Source: Streptomyces uncialis
GTDB taxonomy: Bacteria > Actinomycetota > Actinomycetes > Streptomycetales > Streptomycetaceae
DNA length: 64,000 nucleotides
Direction: 5' to 3'
Assembly: GCF_001905345.1 (NCBI RefSeq)
Contig: NZ_LFBV01000008.1
Span: 370,717 to 434,716, forward strand
Made by a program: the position numbers and the translations under genes
Shown here: one piece after another, positions 1 through 9,099 of the stretch
How the letters are laid out: every line of letters starts with the position of its first letter
Numbering within the stretch: position 1 is the stretch's first letter
The notes under the pieces: generated by a model
What the model was told of the DNA's origin: nothing
Seen by the model: the letters and a program-made list of their open reading frames with translations, nothing else
Database searches by the model: none

Positions 1-114
1 CCCCGGGCCCCGGCCCGGACCCGCACGGGCCGTACCAGCACACGAGCCGTCCGCGTGGACCCGGCCCGCGCTGTTCACCCAGTCCGTCCCACCGCCCAGG
101 CCGAGGAGCCCCGC

Positions 115-912
115 ATGACCCGCCCGGACCCCAGCACCCAGTCCCGTACCGCGCCCGGCGCCGGACGTACGGCGGTGGTGACCGGTGCCAGCAGCGGCAT
201 CGGTGCCGCGACCGCGCGCAGGCTCGCCGCCGAGGGGTTCCATGTGGTGCTCACGGCCCGCCGCAAGGACCGGATCGAGGCCCTGGCGGAGGAGCTGACG
301 GCGGCGGGCCACCGGGCCACGGCGTATCCGCTGGACATCACCGACCGGGCGGCCGTCGAGTCCTTCGCGGCGGGCCTGGCCGCGTGCGAGGTCCTGGTGA
401 ACAACGCGGGCGGCGCCCTCGGCGCCGACCCGGTGGCCACGGGCGACCCGGCGGACTGGCGCCGGATGTTCGAGACGAACGTCATCGGCACCCTGCACGT
501 CACCCAGTGCCTGCTCCCCGCGCTGGAGGCGAGCGGTGACGGCACGGTCGTGGTGGTGTCGTCCACGGCGGGCCACGCGGCCTACGAGGGCGGTGGCGGC
601 TATGTGGCGGCCAAGCACGCCGAGCACGTACTCGCCGAGACGCTGCGGCTGGAGATCGTGGGCCGTCCGGTCCGGGTGATCGAGGTGGCCCCCGGCATGG
701 TCAGGACCGACGAGTTCGCGACGACCCGGTTCCGGGGCGACGAGGAGAAGGCCGCCAAGGTCTACGAGGGCGTCGCCGAACCCCTCACGGCGGACGACGT
801 GGCCGACACCATCGGCTGGGCCGTCACCCGCCCCAGCCATGTCAACATCGACCTCCTGGTGGTCCGCCCCCGCGCCCAGGCGTCCAACACCAAGGTCCAC
901 CGCACCCGATGA
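115..912 (+). CDS. SDR family NAD(P)-dependent oxidoreductase
   Basis: A 265-residue short-chain dehydrogenase. The Rossmann glycine motif TGASSGIG lies at residues 23-30, NNAGG at about 96-100, a serine-rich strand near 149, and the catalytic Y-x3-K is Y163/K167 (YVAAK). Such enzymes oxidise or reduce alcohol/ketone or hydroxy-acid substrates with NAD(P)H in the cytoplasm; the 3-hydroxy acid dehydrogenase (YdfG-like) branch is the closest by eye. The ATG at 115 was chosen over an in-frame upstream ATG at 55 because GAGGAG lies just before it and the conserved fold begins about 18 residues later. It converges on rtcB. The substrate cannot be read from the sequence. Confidence 0.9.
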   Translation: MTRPDPSTQSRTAPGAGRTAVVTGASSGIGAATARRLAAEGFHVVLTARRKDRIEALAEELTAAGHRATAYPLDITDRAAVESFAAGLAACEVLVNNAGGALGADPVATGDPADWRRMFETNVIGTLHVTQCLLPALEASGDGTVVVVSSTAGHAAYEGGGGYVAAKHAEHVLAETLRLEIVGRPVRVIEVAPGMVRTDEFATTRFRGDEEKAAKVYEGVAEPLTADDVADTIGWAVTRPSHVNIDLLVVRPRAQASNTKVHRTR

Positions 913-931
913 CCCCGGCCCGGCCGCCCCG

Positions 932-2125
932 TCAGCCCTTCACACAGACGACCTGCTTCAGCTTGGCCACGACCTCGACCAGGTCCCGCTGCTGCTCGAT
1001 GACGTGCTCGATCGGCTTGTACGCGGCCGGGATCTCGTCCACGACACCGGAGTCCTTGCGGCACTCCACACCCCGGGTCTGGTCCGCCAGGTCCTGCGCC
1101 GTGAACCGCCGCTTCGCCGCGTTGCGGCTCATCCGCCGTCCGGCGCCGTGCGAGGCGGAGTTGAACGACTCCTCGTTGCCCAGACCGCGCACGATGTAGG
1201 AACCGGTCCCCATCGAGCCCGGGATGATCCCGAGGTCGCCGGAGCCCGCCCGGATCGCGCCCTTGCGGGTGACCAGCAGGTCCATACCGTCGTAGCGCTC
1301 CTCCGACACGTAGTTGTGGTGGCAGGAGATCTCCGGCTGGAAGGTGACCTTGGCCTTCTTGAACTCACGGCGTACGACGTCCTTCAGCAGCGACATCATC
1401 AGCGCCCGGTTGTACTTCGCGTACTCCTGCGCCCAGAAGAGGTCGTTGCGGTACGCCGCCATCTGCGGGGTGTCCGCGACGAACACCGCGAGGTCACGGT
1501 CGACCAGGCCCTGGTTGTGCGGGAGCGACTGGGCGACGCCCATGTGGTGCTCCGCCAGTTCCTTGCCGATGTTGCGCGAACCGGAGTGCAGCATCAGCCA
1601 GACGGCGTCCTGCGAGTCGACACAGACCTCGACGAAGTGGTTCCCCGAACCCAGCGTGCCCATCTGCTTCGTCGCGCGCTCCTGGCGGAAGTGGACGGCC
1701 TGCGCGACCCCGTCGAAACGGGTCCAGAAGTCGTCCCAGCCCGCCGTGGCGAAACCGTGGAAGCCGGTCGGGTCGACCGCGTCGTCGTGCATGCCCCGGC
1801 CCACCGGGATGGTCTGCTCGATCTTCGAGCGCAGCCGGGAGAGGTCACCGGGCAGATCGTTGGCCGTGAGGGACGTCTTCACCGCAGACATCCCGCAGCC
1901 GATGTCCACCCCGACCGCCGCCGGGCACACCGCGCCCTGCATCGCGATCACCGAGCCGACCGTGGCGCCCTTGCCGTAGTGCACGTCCGGCATGACCGCG
2001 AGGCCCTTGATCCACGGCAGCGTCGAGACATTGCGCAGCTGCTGGAGCGCGCCCTCCTCCACGGTGGCCGGATCGGCCCACATCCGGATCGGTACCTTGG
2101 CCCCCGGGACTTCTACGTACGACAT
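932..2125 (-). CDS. rtcB: RNA-splicing ligase RtcB
   Basis: A 397-residue RtcB-family RNA ligase, which joins 2',3'-cyclic phosphate or 3'-phosphate ends to 5'-OH ends using GTP and Mn2+. Visible hallmarks are DIGCG (74-78), GTLGSGNHF (156-164), HSGSRNIG (180-187) and SHGAGR (325-330), whose histidine (about 326) is the guanylylated residue in characterised RtcB. The start ATG at 2125 follows GAGGG; a longer in-frame extension upstream lacks family similarity. The gene stands alone, with no archease or RtcA beside it, so a role in RNA repair or tRNA healing is family inference. It converges on the SDR gene and diverges from a lipoprotein gene. Confidence 0.95.
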   Translation of the reverse strand: MSYVEVPGAKVPIRMWADPATVEEGALQQLRNVSTLPWIKGLAVMPDVHYGKGATVGSVIAMQGAVCPAAVGVDIGCGMSAVKTSLTANDLPGDLSRLRSKIEQTIPVGRGMHDDAVDPTGFHGFATAGWDDFWTRFDGVAQAVHFRQERATKQMGTLGSGNHFVEVCVDSQDAVWLMLHSGSRNIGKELAEHHMGVAQSLPHNQGLVDRDLAVFVADTPQMAAYRNDLFWAQEYAKYNRALMMSLLKDVVRREFKKAKVTFQPEISCHHNYVSEERYDGMDLLVTRKGAIRAGSGDLGIIPGSMGTGSYIVRGLGNEESFNSASHGAGRRMSRNAAKRRFTAQDLADQTRGVECRKDSGVVDEIPAAYKPIEHVIEQQRDLVEVVAKLKQVVCVKG

Positions 2126-2324
2126 AGCGCCCTCTTTCCCCCGTAATCGTTCAAAAGTTTGTAAGCGCAAATACCGGAGCCAAGGTCCATGAATGGGATG
2201 ACGGACCGGCGTCCACGGCCATGCGTGCGATACACATAATGTCGGTCGACCTGTCCCCGGCGGCAAGCGAATAAGCCCCGCCGAACCTCCGCGCCCCCGG
2301 CGCGACCCGTGTCGAGAGGAGCGC

Positions 2325-3311
2325 ATGACCGTGCAGCGGAAGGCGTACGTACCGGGCGTCGCGGTGCTCCTCACGGCACTGCTCGCCGGCTGCACCGCCG
2401 GCGACGACAGCGGCGGTTCCACCGGTGACGCCAAGCAGGGCGACGCCGGAGCGGCCGTCCCGGCCGCCGAGCCCGGCCGCTACCGGACCCTGCCCGAGCC
2501 GTGCGGCGCCCTCAGCCGGAGCACCCTCGACTCGCTGCTCCCCGGTATCAAGGAGAACCCGGACGAGGAGCAGCGGAACAAGGCGTACGAGGGCACCGCG
2601 ACCGCCACGTACGACACGGACCGGCGGGTCGGCTGCCGCTGGAAGGCGGAGTCGGCCGCCGCCACCCACCATCTGCTGGTCGATCTGGACCGGATCGTGT
2701 CCTACGACAGCGACGTCAGCGACGACCAGCGCGCGGAAGAGGTGTACGCGGACAAGGAGAAGGCCGCGGAACTCCCGCCGTCCGGCACCCCGTCCGCGGG
2801 AGCGTCGGACGCCCCGGACCCGTCGTCGTCCACCGGTCCCGCCACCGCGTCCGGGAAGAGCCCCGCCGGGGAGACGTCCCCGAAGCCGGACGGCTCCCCC
2901 GGCTCCAGCGCCCCGACCGGCTCCGGCGAACCGGACGACGCGGGCGACGCGAGCGCCTCCGGCAGCACGGACGGCCCCGGAGACACGGACAGCACCGGCA
3001 GCACCGGCAGCACCAGCAGTGCCGACAACTCCGGCGAACCGGACGACGCGGCGACCGAGGACGACCTCACCGCCCTGCTGCCCCGTGTCCTCGACGACCT
3101 CGGTGACGCCGCCTTCGTCGACGACGCCCTCGGCAGTCCGGGCTCCACACAGCGCCGCACGGTCACTGTGGTGTTCCGCACGTCGAACGTGGTGGTGACG
3201 ATCGAGTACGAGGCCCAGCCCACCGTTCCCGGCGAGCCGCCGAGCAGCAGGGAAATGCAGGACAGGGCGCGGAACCTGGCCGCGCGGCTGGCCGAGCGGC
3301 TCAGCAACTGA
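2325..3311 (+). CDS. DUF3558-like lipoprotein with acidic low-complexity linker
   Basis: A 328-residue predicted lipoprotein: basic start, hydrophobic segment, then the lipobox LLAGC with the lipidated Cys near residue 23. A folded portion follows with a EPCGALS...C.W arrangement typical of the actinobacterial DUF3558 group. A long Ser/Gly/Asp/Pro/Thr-rich linker (about residues 145-240) separates it from a C-terminal segment. It should sit on the outer face of the membrane; its function is unknown. GAGAGGAGCGC precedes the ATG. The neighbouring gene encodes a related but shorter lipoprotein, so the pair may be an old duplication. Confidence 0.85.
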   Translation: MTVQRKAYVPGVAVLLTALLAGCTAGDDSGGSTGDAKQGDAGAAVPAAEPGRYRTLPEPCGALSRSTLDSLLPGIKENPDEEQRNKAYEGTATATYDTDRRVGCRWKAESAAATHHLLVDLDRIVSYDSDVSDDQRAEEVYADKEKAAELPPSGTPSAGASDAPDPSSSTGPATASGKSPAGETSPKPDGSPGSSAPTGSGEPDDAGDASASGSTDGPGDTDSTGSTGSTSSADNSGEPDDAATEDDLTALLPRVLDDLGDAAFVDDALGSPGSTQRRTVTVVFRTSNVVVTIEYEAQPTVPGEPPSSREMQDRARNLAARLAERLSN

Positions 3312-3444
3312 CGGTCCGCCGGGCAGCCGCCGGACCGCCGGGGAACCGGATGTCACGGCCTCGGCGGTCACCTGTTCGGCGTACCGTGGCCCACCGGACC
3401 CCCCGCAACGACGACCGATGCACAGCGTCACGAGTGAAGGAACC

Positions 3445-4317
3445 ATGCACCGACCAGCACAGCGACTCACCCGCGTTCTCGCCTGCGCAGCCGCCGTAAC
3501 GGTGATCATCGGCGCGTCCGGCTGCTCGTCCGACTCCGGTTCGGACGACGCGGGGAAGAAGACCCCGGCGAACGCGTCGGCGTCCGGCGCCGCCACCTCC
3601 CCGAGCGGCGGGTCGTCGGCGCCGAAGGTCCCGGAAGCGGCGTACGCCAAGCTCCCCGACCCCTGTGAGTCGCTGGCGAAGAAGACCCGCGAGGATCTCG
3701 TCCCCAAGGGCGGCGCGGGCAAGGCCAGCACCTCCGACGACACCGCCACCCGCGGCACCTGCTCCTGGAGCAGCCTCGACAACAACGGCGTCAAGGGCTC
3801 GCAGTTCCGCTGGCTGAACGTGTCGCTGCTGCGCTTCGACTCGGACCAGACCCGTGGCGCGGGGGACAAGCTGGCGGGCGAGTACCTGGCCAAGCAGGTC
3901 AAGGACGCCGAGGCCACGAACGGGGCGAAGAAGCTCGGCACCACCCCGCTGTCCGGCACGGGCGACGAGGCGCGGACCGTGCGCTACGACCTGAAGAAGA
4001 AGGAAGGCGACTTCAAGCAGCAGACGGTCGTCGCCCGGGTCGAGAACGTCGTGGTCACCCTCGACTACAACGGCGCCGGACTCGCCGGGGACAGGACGCC
4101 GGACGCCGCCGCGCTCACCAAGTCGGCGGAGCGGGCCGCCAAGGAGGTCGTGGCGGCGGTCGTCGCGGCCAACGAGAAGGACGCGGCGCCCTCCGCGAGC
4201 GGCGACAAGGGCAAGCCGAAGGACAAGAGCGGGGACAAGCAGGCGGACGCGGACGGTGGCGCCGGAGCCTCCCCCGAGGCCCCCGCGAAGAACAAGTCCC
4301 CGAAAGCCACCTCCTGA
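3445..4317 (+). CDS. DUF3558-like lipoprotein
   Basis: A 290-residue predicted lipoprotein with lipobox GASGC (Cys near residue 27) and the pattern LPDPCESLAKKTREDL followed by a later C-x-W, as in DUF3558 proteins. It ends in a Lys/Asp/Ala/Pro-rich tail. I chose the ATG at 3445 because GAAGGA lies just upstream; the in-frame ATG nine codons earlier would put an odd polar stretch before the signal peptide. It follows a second lipoprotein with the same layout and precedes a membrane protein gene. Substrate or partner is unknown. Confidence 0.85.
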   Translation: MHRPAQRLTRVLACAAAVTVIIGASGCSSDSGSDDAGKKTPANASASGAATSPSGGSSAPKVPEAAYAKLPDPCESLAKKTREDLVPKGGAGKASTSDDTATRGTCSWSSLDNNGVKGSQFRWLNVSLLRFDSDQTRGAGDKLAGEYLAKQVKDAEATNGAKKLGTTPLSGTGDEARTVRYDLKKKEGDFKQQTVVARVENVVVTLDYNGAGLAGDRTPDAAALTKSAERAAKEVVAAVVAANEKDAAPSASGDKGKPKDKSGDKQADADGGAGASPEAPAKNKSPKATS

Positions 4318-4377
4318 CACCTGCGGCACCTGTGTCACGCTGTTGCGCGCAACAGCAGAACGGGGAGGGGAGCGACG

Positions 4378-6078
4378 GTGGCCGGGAAAGTAGAGCTGAC
4401 ACGTACACACCGGATTCTGATCGGGGTGGTCGTCGCCGGCGCGGTCGTCATCGCGGGCATCGGCTTCGCGGGGTCGTACGCGGCCGTCCGTGAGCTCGCC
4501 CTGACCAAGGGCTTCGGGAACTTCAGCTATGTGTTCCCGATCGGCATCGACGCGGGCATCTGCGTACTGCTCGCCCTCGATCTGCTGCTGACGTGGATCC
4601 GTATCCCGTTCCCGCTGCTGCGGCAGACGGCGTGGCTGCTGACGCTGGCGACGATCGCGTTCAACGGCGCCGCGGCCTGGCCCGACCCGCTCGGCGTGGG
4701 CATGCACTCGGTGATACCGGTGCTGTTCGTGGTGACCGTGGAGGCCGCGCGGCACGCGGTCGGCCGGATCGCGGACATCACCGCGGACAAGCACATGGAG
4801 GGCGTGCGGCTGACGCGCTGGCTGCTCTCCCCGGTGCCGACGTTCCTGCTGTGGCGGCGGATGAAGCTGTGGGAGCTGCGCAGCTACGACCAGGTCATCA
4901 AGCTGGAGCAGGAACGTCTCGTCTACCGGGCCCGGCTGCGGTCCCGCTACGGCCGTTCCTGGCGCCGCAAGGCCCCGGTGGAGTCACTGATGCCGCTGCG
5001 GCTCGCCAAGTACGGGGTACCGCTGGCGGAGACGGCCCCCTCGGGGCTGGCGGCGGCCGGTATCGAACCAGCCGTCCTCCCGCCGGTCGCCCCCCAGGGC
5101 CAGGTCACGGCCCCCGGACCGGTCGCGGCCCCCGCCCCGGCCCTGGGCCGCGAACCGGAACGCCAGTTGGCCCCCGCGCCCCGGCGCGCACCGGAACCCG
5201 GCGCGGAGCCGGGCACGGAGCCCGGCAGGGAACCGGAACCCGACCCCGGACCCGAGCCGGAGCCGGAGGAGGGCCTGAGCCCCTGGTTCAAGCAGCAGCA
5301 GCAACAGCAGCGGTACGAGGGCGGCTACGACCCGTCCTCGTCGTACGAGCCCCCCGCGCAGTACCAGCAGTGGTACGACGAGCAGGACCAGTACGAGAGC
5401 CAGCAGGGCCGCCGCTACCAGGACGAACGCGGGTTCGAGGACCAGCGGGCGTACGAGGACGGCCAGGCTTTCGAGGACGGCTTCCGGGGCGACGGCCACC
5501 AGGGCGACGGCCACCGGGGTCAGGAGTACCCGCAGCCGGAGTACGTACGGCCGGAGCCGCCGCGGCCGGGGTTCCATGTCCCGTCAGGACCGGGCCAGAC
5601 CCGGCCGCTCGGCCATGGGACGATCCCGGGCCCACGGGCGGAACGGGATCCGCAGGACAACGGCTTCCCGGTACCGGACGGTACGTTCCAGAACGGAGCG
5701 GCCTATAACGGAGCGGTTCCGAACGGCACGGCCTCGGACGGTACGGCGCCCGATCCCTCGGAGGCGCGGCTGGGGGAAGCCGTCGACGCGGCCGTCGAGG
5801 GTGTCGGGCAGGGCGTCGGGCAAGGCGACGGTCAGGGTGCCGTGGAGGCGCTGCGGCCGGACTCCCGCTTCCCGGAGGGGATGTCGCAGGAGAACGCCTA
5901 CTACCAGGTGTTCCGGCAGTCGACGAAGGGCCAGGGCAGTATGCCGACCCCGGCGTCCTTCGGCGCGGACATCAAGTCCACGTACGGGATACAGGAGAGC
6001 GACGCCGCGCTGAAGCGCTATGTGAAGTCCTTCGGCGACCGTCTCAACACGGAGATGACCGAGGAGCACATCGCCTGA
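4378..6078 (+). CDS. DUF2637 (SpdB-like) membrane protein with Gln/Tyr-rich tail
   Basis: A 566-residue protein starting at GTG after GGGGAGCGAC. The first ~125 residues contain four hydrophobic segments (about 13-35, 45-70, 78-95, 105-125), matching DUF2637, the family of plasmid spread proteins (SpdB). A basic cytoplasmic segment follows, then a Pro/Glu-rich region and a Gln/Tyr/Asp-rich low-complexity stretch (about 300-390). The C-terminal ~60 residues (AYYQVFRQSTK...FGADIKSTYGI) resemble the small helical, replication/transfer-associated C-terminal domain of such proteins. No conjugation genes are nearby, so this looks like a chromosomal homologue; its role is unknown. Confidence 0.8.
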   Translation: MAGKVELTRTHRILIGVVVAGAVVIAGIGFAGSYAAVRELALTKGFGNFSYVFPIGIDAGICVLLALDLLLTWIRIPFPLLRQTAWLLTLATIAFNGAAAWPDPLGVGMHSVIPVLFVVTVEAARHAVGRIADITADKHMEGVRLTRWLLSPVPTFLLWRRMKLWELRSYDQVIKLEQERLVYRARLRSRYGRSWRRKAPVESLMPLRLAKYGVPLAETAPSGLAAAGIEPAVLPPVAPQGQVTAPGPVAAPAPALGREPERQLAPAPRRAPEPGAEPGTEPGREPEPDPGPEPEPEEGLSPWFKQQQQQQRYEGGYDPSSSYEPPAQYQQWYDEQDQYESQQGRRYQDERGFEDQRAYEDGQAFEDGFRGDGHQGDGHRGQEYPQPEYVRPEPPRPGFHVPSGPGQTRPLGHGTIPGPRAERDPQDNGFPVPDGTFQNGAAYNGAVPNGTASDGTAPDPSEARLGEAVDAAVEGVGQGVGQGDGQGAVEALRPDSRFPEGMSQENAYYQVFRQSTKGQGSMPTPASFGADIKSTYGIQESDAALKRYVKSFGDRLNTEMTEEHIA

Positions 6079-6087
6079 CGGCGGGGT

Positions 6088-6303
6088 TCAGCGTGCGGCG
6101 CGGACCTTGTCCCGCTTGCGGGAGATGTCCGCCCAGATGCCGAGTGCCAGTCCGCCCACGAGAATGACGGCGTACGCGGCCGGGGACAGGTCGAACCAGT
6201 GGTGGAGCAGGCCCTGCGGGCCGTCCCCCCACACCGGTCCGAGCAGACCCAGTCCGCCCTGGATTCCGACGATCCAGCCGGTCCATGCGCAGATCTCTTT
6301 CAT
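6088..6303 (-). CDS. small two-TM membrane protein
   Basis: A 71-residue protein with two hydrophobic segments (about residues 7-25 and 41-59) and a basic C-terminus. The ATG at 6303 follows a good GGAGG. It ends 9 bases from the convergent DUF2637 gene. Not recognised; a small integral membrane protein of unknown role. Confidence 0.6.
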   Translation of the reverse strand: MKEICAWTGWIVGIQGGLGLLGPVWGDGPQGLLHHWFDLSPAAYAVILVGGLALGIWADISRKRDKVRAAR

Positions 6304-6641
6304 GCCTCCAGCATGACCCCGGGGCCCCCGGGATCTCGTCCTGCGCGCGGGGGAGACGGGGGTACATCGAACGGTGCAGGGCCCTTCCGGGCGGGCCGCA
6401 GGGGGGGCGTCCGGGTCACCCTCGGTCGTGCCCCCGGGTTCCTGTGCTGAGCGCGCTTGTCCCTGTGCGGTCGGGTTTCCTGTGCTGAGCGCGCTTGTCC
6501 CTGTGCAGGTCGTTCGTGGGGTGCGCAGTTCCCCGCGCCCCTGAGGTGCTGCCCCATTGCGGTCGCTCTTCGGGTGCGGGGCGGTTCTCGTCCTTTGCGC
6601 AGTTCCCCGCGCCCCTTTGGGGCGCCCCTGGGGTTCGGGGG
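6304..6641. repeat. intergenic stretch with two degenerate repeat copies
   Basis: This 338-bp gap holds no convincing gene. It carries two copies (near 6522 and 6597) of the core GCGCAGTTCCCCGCGCCCC that recurs throughout the window, and two tandem copies of a unit containing CTGTGCTGAGCGCGCTTGTCCCTGTG (6443-6506). The second core runs into a CGCCCC-TTT-GGGGCG hairpin, which could act as a weak terminator for the GntR operon. Confidence 0.75.
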
Positions 6642-7028
6642 TCAGGGGGGCGGGAAGCGTTGCTCCAGTGTGGCGTCCAGGAGTGCCTGGACGTCCTCCC
6701 GTTCCATCCCCGTCGCCCGTGCGTCGTCCATCCAGGCGACGAGCTCCGCGGTCAGCCGCGCACCGTCCTCCGAGGGCGGACGCGCGAGGGACTGGCTCAC
6801 GAACGTACCGACCCCGGGCCGCGGCTCGACCAGCCCCTCGCGTTCGAGCTCCCGGTACGCCTTGAGCGTGGTGTTGGGATTGACCCGTGTGGACGCGGCG
6901 ACCTGCGCCGCGGTGGGCAGCCGGTCCCCCTCGACCAGGATGCCCATCCGCAGTGCCTGCTTGACCTGCTGCACGATCTGGAGATACGTGGCCATGCCGC
7001 TGCGCCGGTCGATCCGGAACTCGACCAT
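6642..7028 (-). CDS. GntR family transcriptional regulator (YtrA type)
   Basis: A 128-residue protein with an N-terminal winged helix (about residues 1-75). The GntR signature includes QIVQQVKQAL, LPTAAQVAASTRVNPNTTLKAYRELEREGLVEPRPGVGTFV. The short helical C-terminus is typical of YtrA-like regulators that control adjacent ABC transporters. The ATG at 7028 has AAGGGG at suitable spacing; a GTG two codons upstream is possible. It is the last gene of an ATPase-permease-regulator operon and is the natural candidate to bind the palindrome at the operon start (9039-9054), giving autoregulation. Confidence 0.9.
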   Translation of the reverse strand: MVEFRIDRRSGMATYLQIVQQVKQALRMGILVEGDRLPTAAQVAASTRVNPNTTLKAYRELEREGLVEPRPGVGTFVSQSLARPPSEDGARLTAELVAWMDDARATGMEREDVQALLDATLEQRFPPP

Positions 7029-7059
7029 GGTCACCCCTTCGTTCTTCCCACGTGCCGCC

Positions 7060-8046
7060 TCACAGCGACTTGCGCCGCATCCAGAACACCGTGGCGACGA
7101 GCATGGCCGCGGTCATCGCCAGCAGTACCGCCGTCATGGACCACTGGATGCCGGGCAGCTGATCGAGCTTCACATAGTCGATCACGTCGTTCACGATCCC
7201 ATGCTTCTTCACGCACGCGTCGCTCTCGGCCTCCGTCATCAGGACGCATTTGCCCCATCCGTGCAGGGTGCCGTCCGCGCTGCCGACCCAGTTGTCCACC
7301 TGGATCTCACCGGACTTCAGCTCCGGGGCGTCCCCGCCCAAGGGGTACGTGAGCTGGTGGAAGGTGACGAAGTATTCCGGCGCCCGGTCCTTCAGCGTCT
7401 GGGCTCCCAGGACGAGTACGAGGAAGGTGACGCCCATCGCGGCGACGGAGCGCCGCAGGACCGCCCCGGCGAGGATGCCGAACGCGGTGCTGAAAAGGGC
7501 GAGCGCCACCGGGACCGGGCCCGTGGTGGCGATGACGTCGCTGGTCCACCAGTTGCCGTGGGAGAAACGGGTGTCCACCGAACGCCACACCCAGGTGAAG
7601 GCCACCGACATCAGGGCCGTGGTGACGGCGACGACCAGCAGCGGCAGGGCCAGCATCGTCATGACGACCCGCAGGCGCGCGACCGACTGCGTGGTGATCA
7701 GCCGCAGCGTGTTGTGCTCCTGCTCGGCGGCGAGCAGCGGGGCGCCGAGGAACACCCCGAGGATCGCCGGCAGGAAGGCGAGCAGGAAGAAGGCGGTGCC
7801 CATGCGTTCCTCGTGGTGCGGCAGCAGCTGGCCGGGCTTGGCGGCGGCCTGCGGCGACGCCAGGAAGTCGGCGAGCATTCCGTGCAGGTACACGGAGTAC
7901 CCGGCGAACAGGACGGTGACGCCGATCAGCAGCAGCAGCACGGTGCGGTTGCGGCGCCACACCACCCAGCTCGTCCCGCGCAGGAGCCCGCGGGCCGGGG
8001 CGGCGGCGCGGTCGCTCGGCGCCGCGGTGGTCGTCAGGGCGCTCAT
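7060..8046 (-). CDS. ABC transporter permease
   Basis: A 328-residue integral membrane protein. It has a hydrophobic segment at about residues 33-52, a large extracytoplasmic loop, and four to five further TM segments ending in VLLAMTAAMLVATVFWMRRKSL. Its start overlaps the stop of the upstream ATPase gene (ATGA), so the two are translationally coupled. With a stand-alone ATPase and a YtrA-type regulator this is a typical exporter of the drug/bacitracin or antimicrobial-response class; the substrate is not evident. Confidence 0.88.
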   Translation of the reverse strand: MSALTTTAAPSDRAAAPARGLLRGTSWVVWRRNRTVLLLLIGVTVLFAGYSVYLHGMLADFLASPQAAAKPGQLLPHHEERMGTAFFLLAFLPAILGVFLGAPLLAAEQEHNTLRLITTQSVARLRVVMTMLALPLLVVAVTTALMSVAFTWVWRSVDTRFSHGNWWTSDVIATTGPVPVALALFSTAFGILAGAVLRRSVAAMGVTFLVLVLGAQTLKDRAPEYFVTFHQLTYPLGGDAPELKSGEIQVDNWVGSADGTLHGWGKCVLMTEAESDACVKKHGIVNDVIDYVKLDQLPGIQWSMTAVLLAMTAAMLVATVFWMRRKSL

Positions 8047-9023
8047 GCGGCCCTTCCCTTCTGCGGGGCCGCCGGGGCGGTGGCGGGGGCGGTGACATCG
8101 GCGCCGGGGGTGATCAGCGCGGGCGCTTCGGCGGAGCGCAGATAGGCGAGCAGGACCTCTTCGAGGCTCGGCTCGACGCTCTCGTACGCGTCGACGGCGT
8201 CCGTTCCGGGCCGGATCAGGGCGGTGAACTGGCGTCCGGTGATCCGGGACTCGATCACGGTGTGGCGCTCGGTGAAGACGGGCGGCAGCACTCCGTGGTC
8301 GTCGTGACCGGAGCCGGGGCCCGGGTCGGCGAGTCCGGTGACGAGCCGGTGGGCGGGGATCAGCTGGTCCGCGTAACCGGCCATCCGGAGACGGCCGTCG
8401 GCGAGGACGACCAGGTGGTCGCACATCTCCTCCAGCTCCGAGAGGAGGTGCGACGACATCAGTACGGTCAGTCCGCGTTCGGTGGCCTCCGAGAGGAGCA
8501 GCGCGGAGAGCTCGTGCCGGGCGAGCGGGTCGAGGTCGGCCATCGGCTCGTCGAGGAGGAGGAGTTCGGCCCGCTTGCCGAAGGCCAGTGCCAGCGCCAC
8601 GCGGGTGCGCTGGCCGGAGGAGAGCGTGCCGATCCGGGCGCCGAGCGGTACCCGGCCGGCCTCCACGATCCGCTCGGCGGCGGCCTGGTCCCAGCGGGGG
8701 TTGAGCTCCCGGCCCAGGCGCAGGGTCTCGGCGACGCTGAAGCCCTTGTAGAGCGGGCGTTCCTGGTCCACGAAGGCGACGCGCTGGAGCGCGGCGGGGT
8801 CGCTCACCTCCGTGCCGAAGAGGCGCAGGCTGCCGGTGGTCGGGCGCAGCAGCCTCGCGGCGATGCCGAGGAAGGTGGACTTTCCGGCGCCGTTCGGGCC
8901 GACGAGTGCGCTGATGCAGCCTGCCGGCAGGCGGAAGGAAGCGTCACGCAGGGCCCAGCCTCGGAGGTACTTCTTGCCCAGGTCCAGAGCCTCGACGGCG
9001 TACGGGTGGGAATCGCCGCTCAT
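8043..9023 (-). CDS. ABC transporter ATP-binding protein
   Basis: A 326-residue ABC ATPase with Walker A GPNGAGKST (42-50), Q-loop region near DQERP (86-90), signature LSSGQ (134-138) and Walker B LLLLDEP (154-160) followed by the D-loop and a switch histidine in SSHLL. The C-terminal ~100 residues are family-specific. It is the first gene of the operon; GGGGGA lies before the ATG, and an inverted repeat lies 15 bp upstream of the start. It powers the adjacent permease. Confidence 0.93.
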   Translation of the reverse strand: MSGDSHPYAVEALDLGKKYLRGWALRDASFRLPAGCISALVGPNGAGKSTFLGIAARLLRPTTGSLRLFGTEVSDPAALQRVAFVDQERPLYKGFSVAETLRLGRELNPRWDQAAAERIVEAGRVPLGARIGTLSSGQRTRVALALAFGKRAELLLLDEPMADLDPLARHELSALLLSEATERGLTVLMSSHLLSELEEMCDHLVVLADGRLRMAGYADQLIPAHRLVTGLADPGPGSGHDDHGVLPPVFTERHTVIESRITGRQFTALIRPGTDAVDAYESVEPSLEEVLLAYLRSAEAPALITPGADVTAPATAPAAPQKGRAA

Positions 9024-9038
9024 TCAGGTCCCCCGTTT

Positions 9039-9054
9039 CACTAGTTAGTTAGTG
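9039..9054. promoter_or_regulatory. probable GntR operator at the ABC operon start
   Basis: The 16-bp element CACTAGTTAGTTAGTG has CACTA/TAGTG inverted arms around an internal GTTAGT direct repeat, and it sits 15 bp before the ATPase start. YtrA-type regulators bind such short palindromes near their operon's promoter; assignment to the operon's own GntR is inference. Confidence 0.6.
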
Positions 9055-9099
9055 GAATGATGCGATGCGGAGAGTATGGGGGTGCGGCACGCTGCGAGT

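Noticed and set aside
1..114. Coding end of a preceding gene
   Set aside because: No frame with a recognisable product reaches into the first 114 bases; could be leader or intergenic DNA.
3301..4794. Long minus-strand frame across the lipoprotein and DUF2637 genes
   Set aside because: Lipoprotein signal, ribosome binding sites and domain similarity all favour the plus strand.
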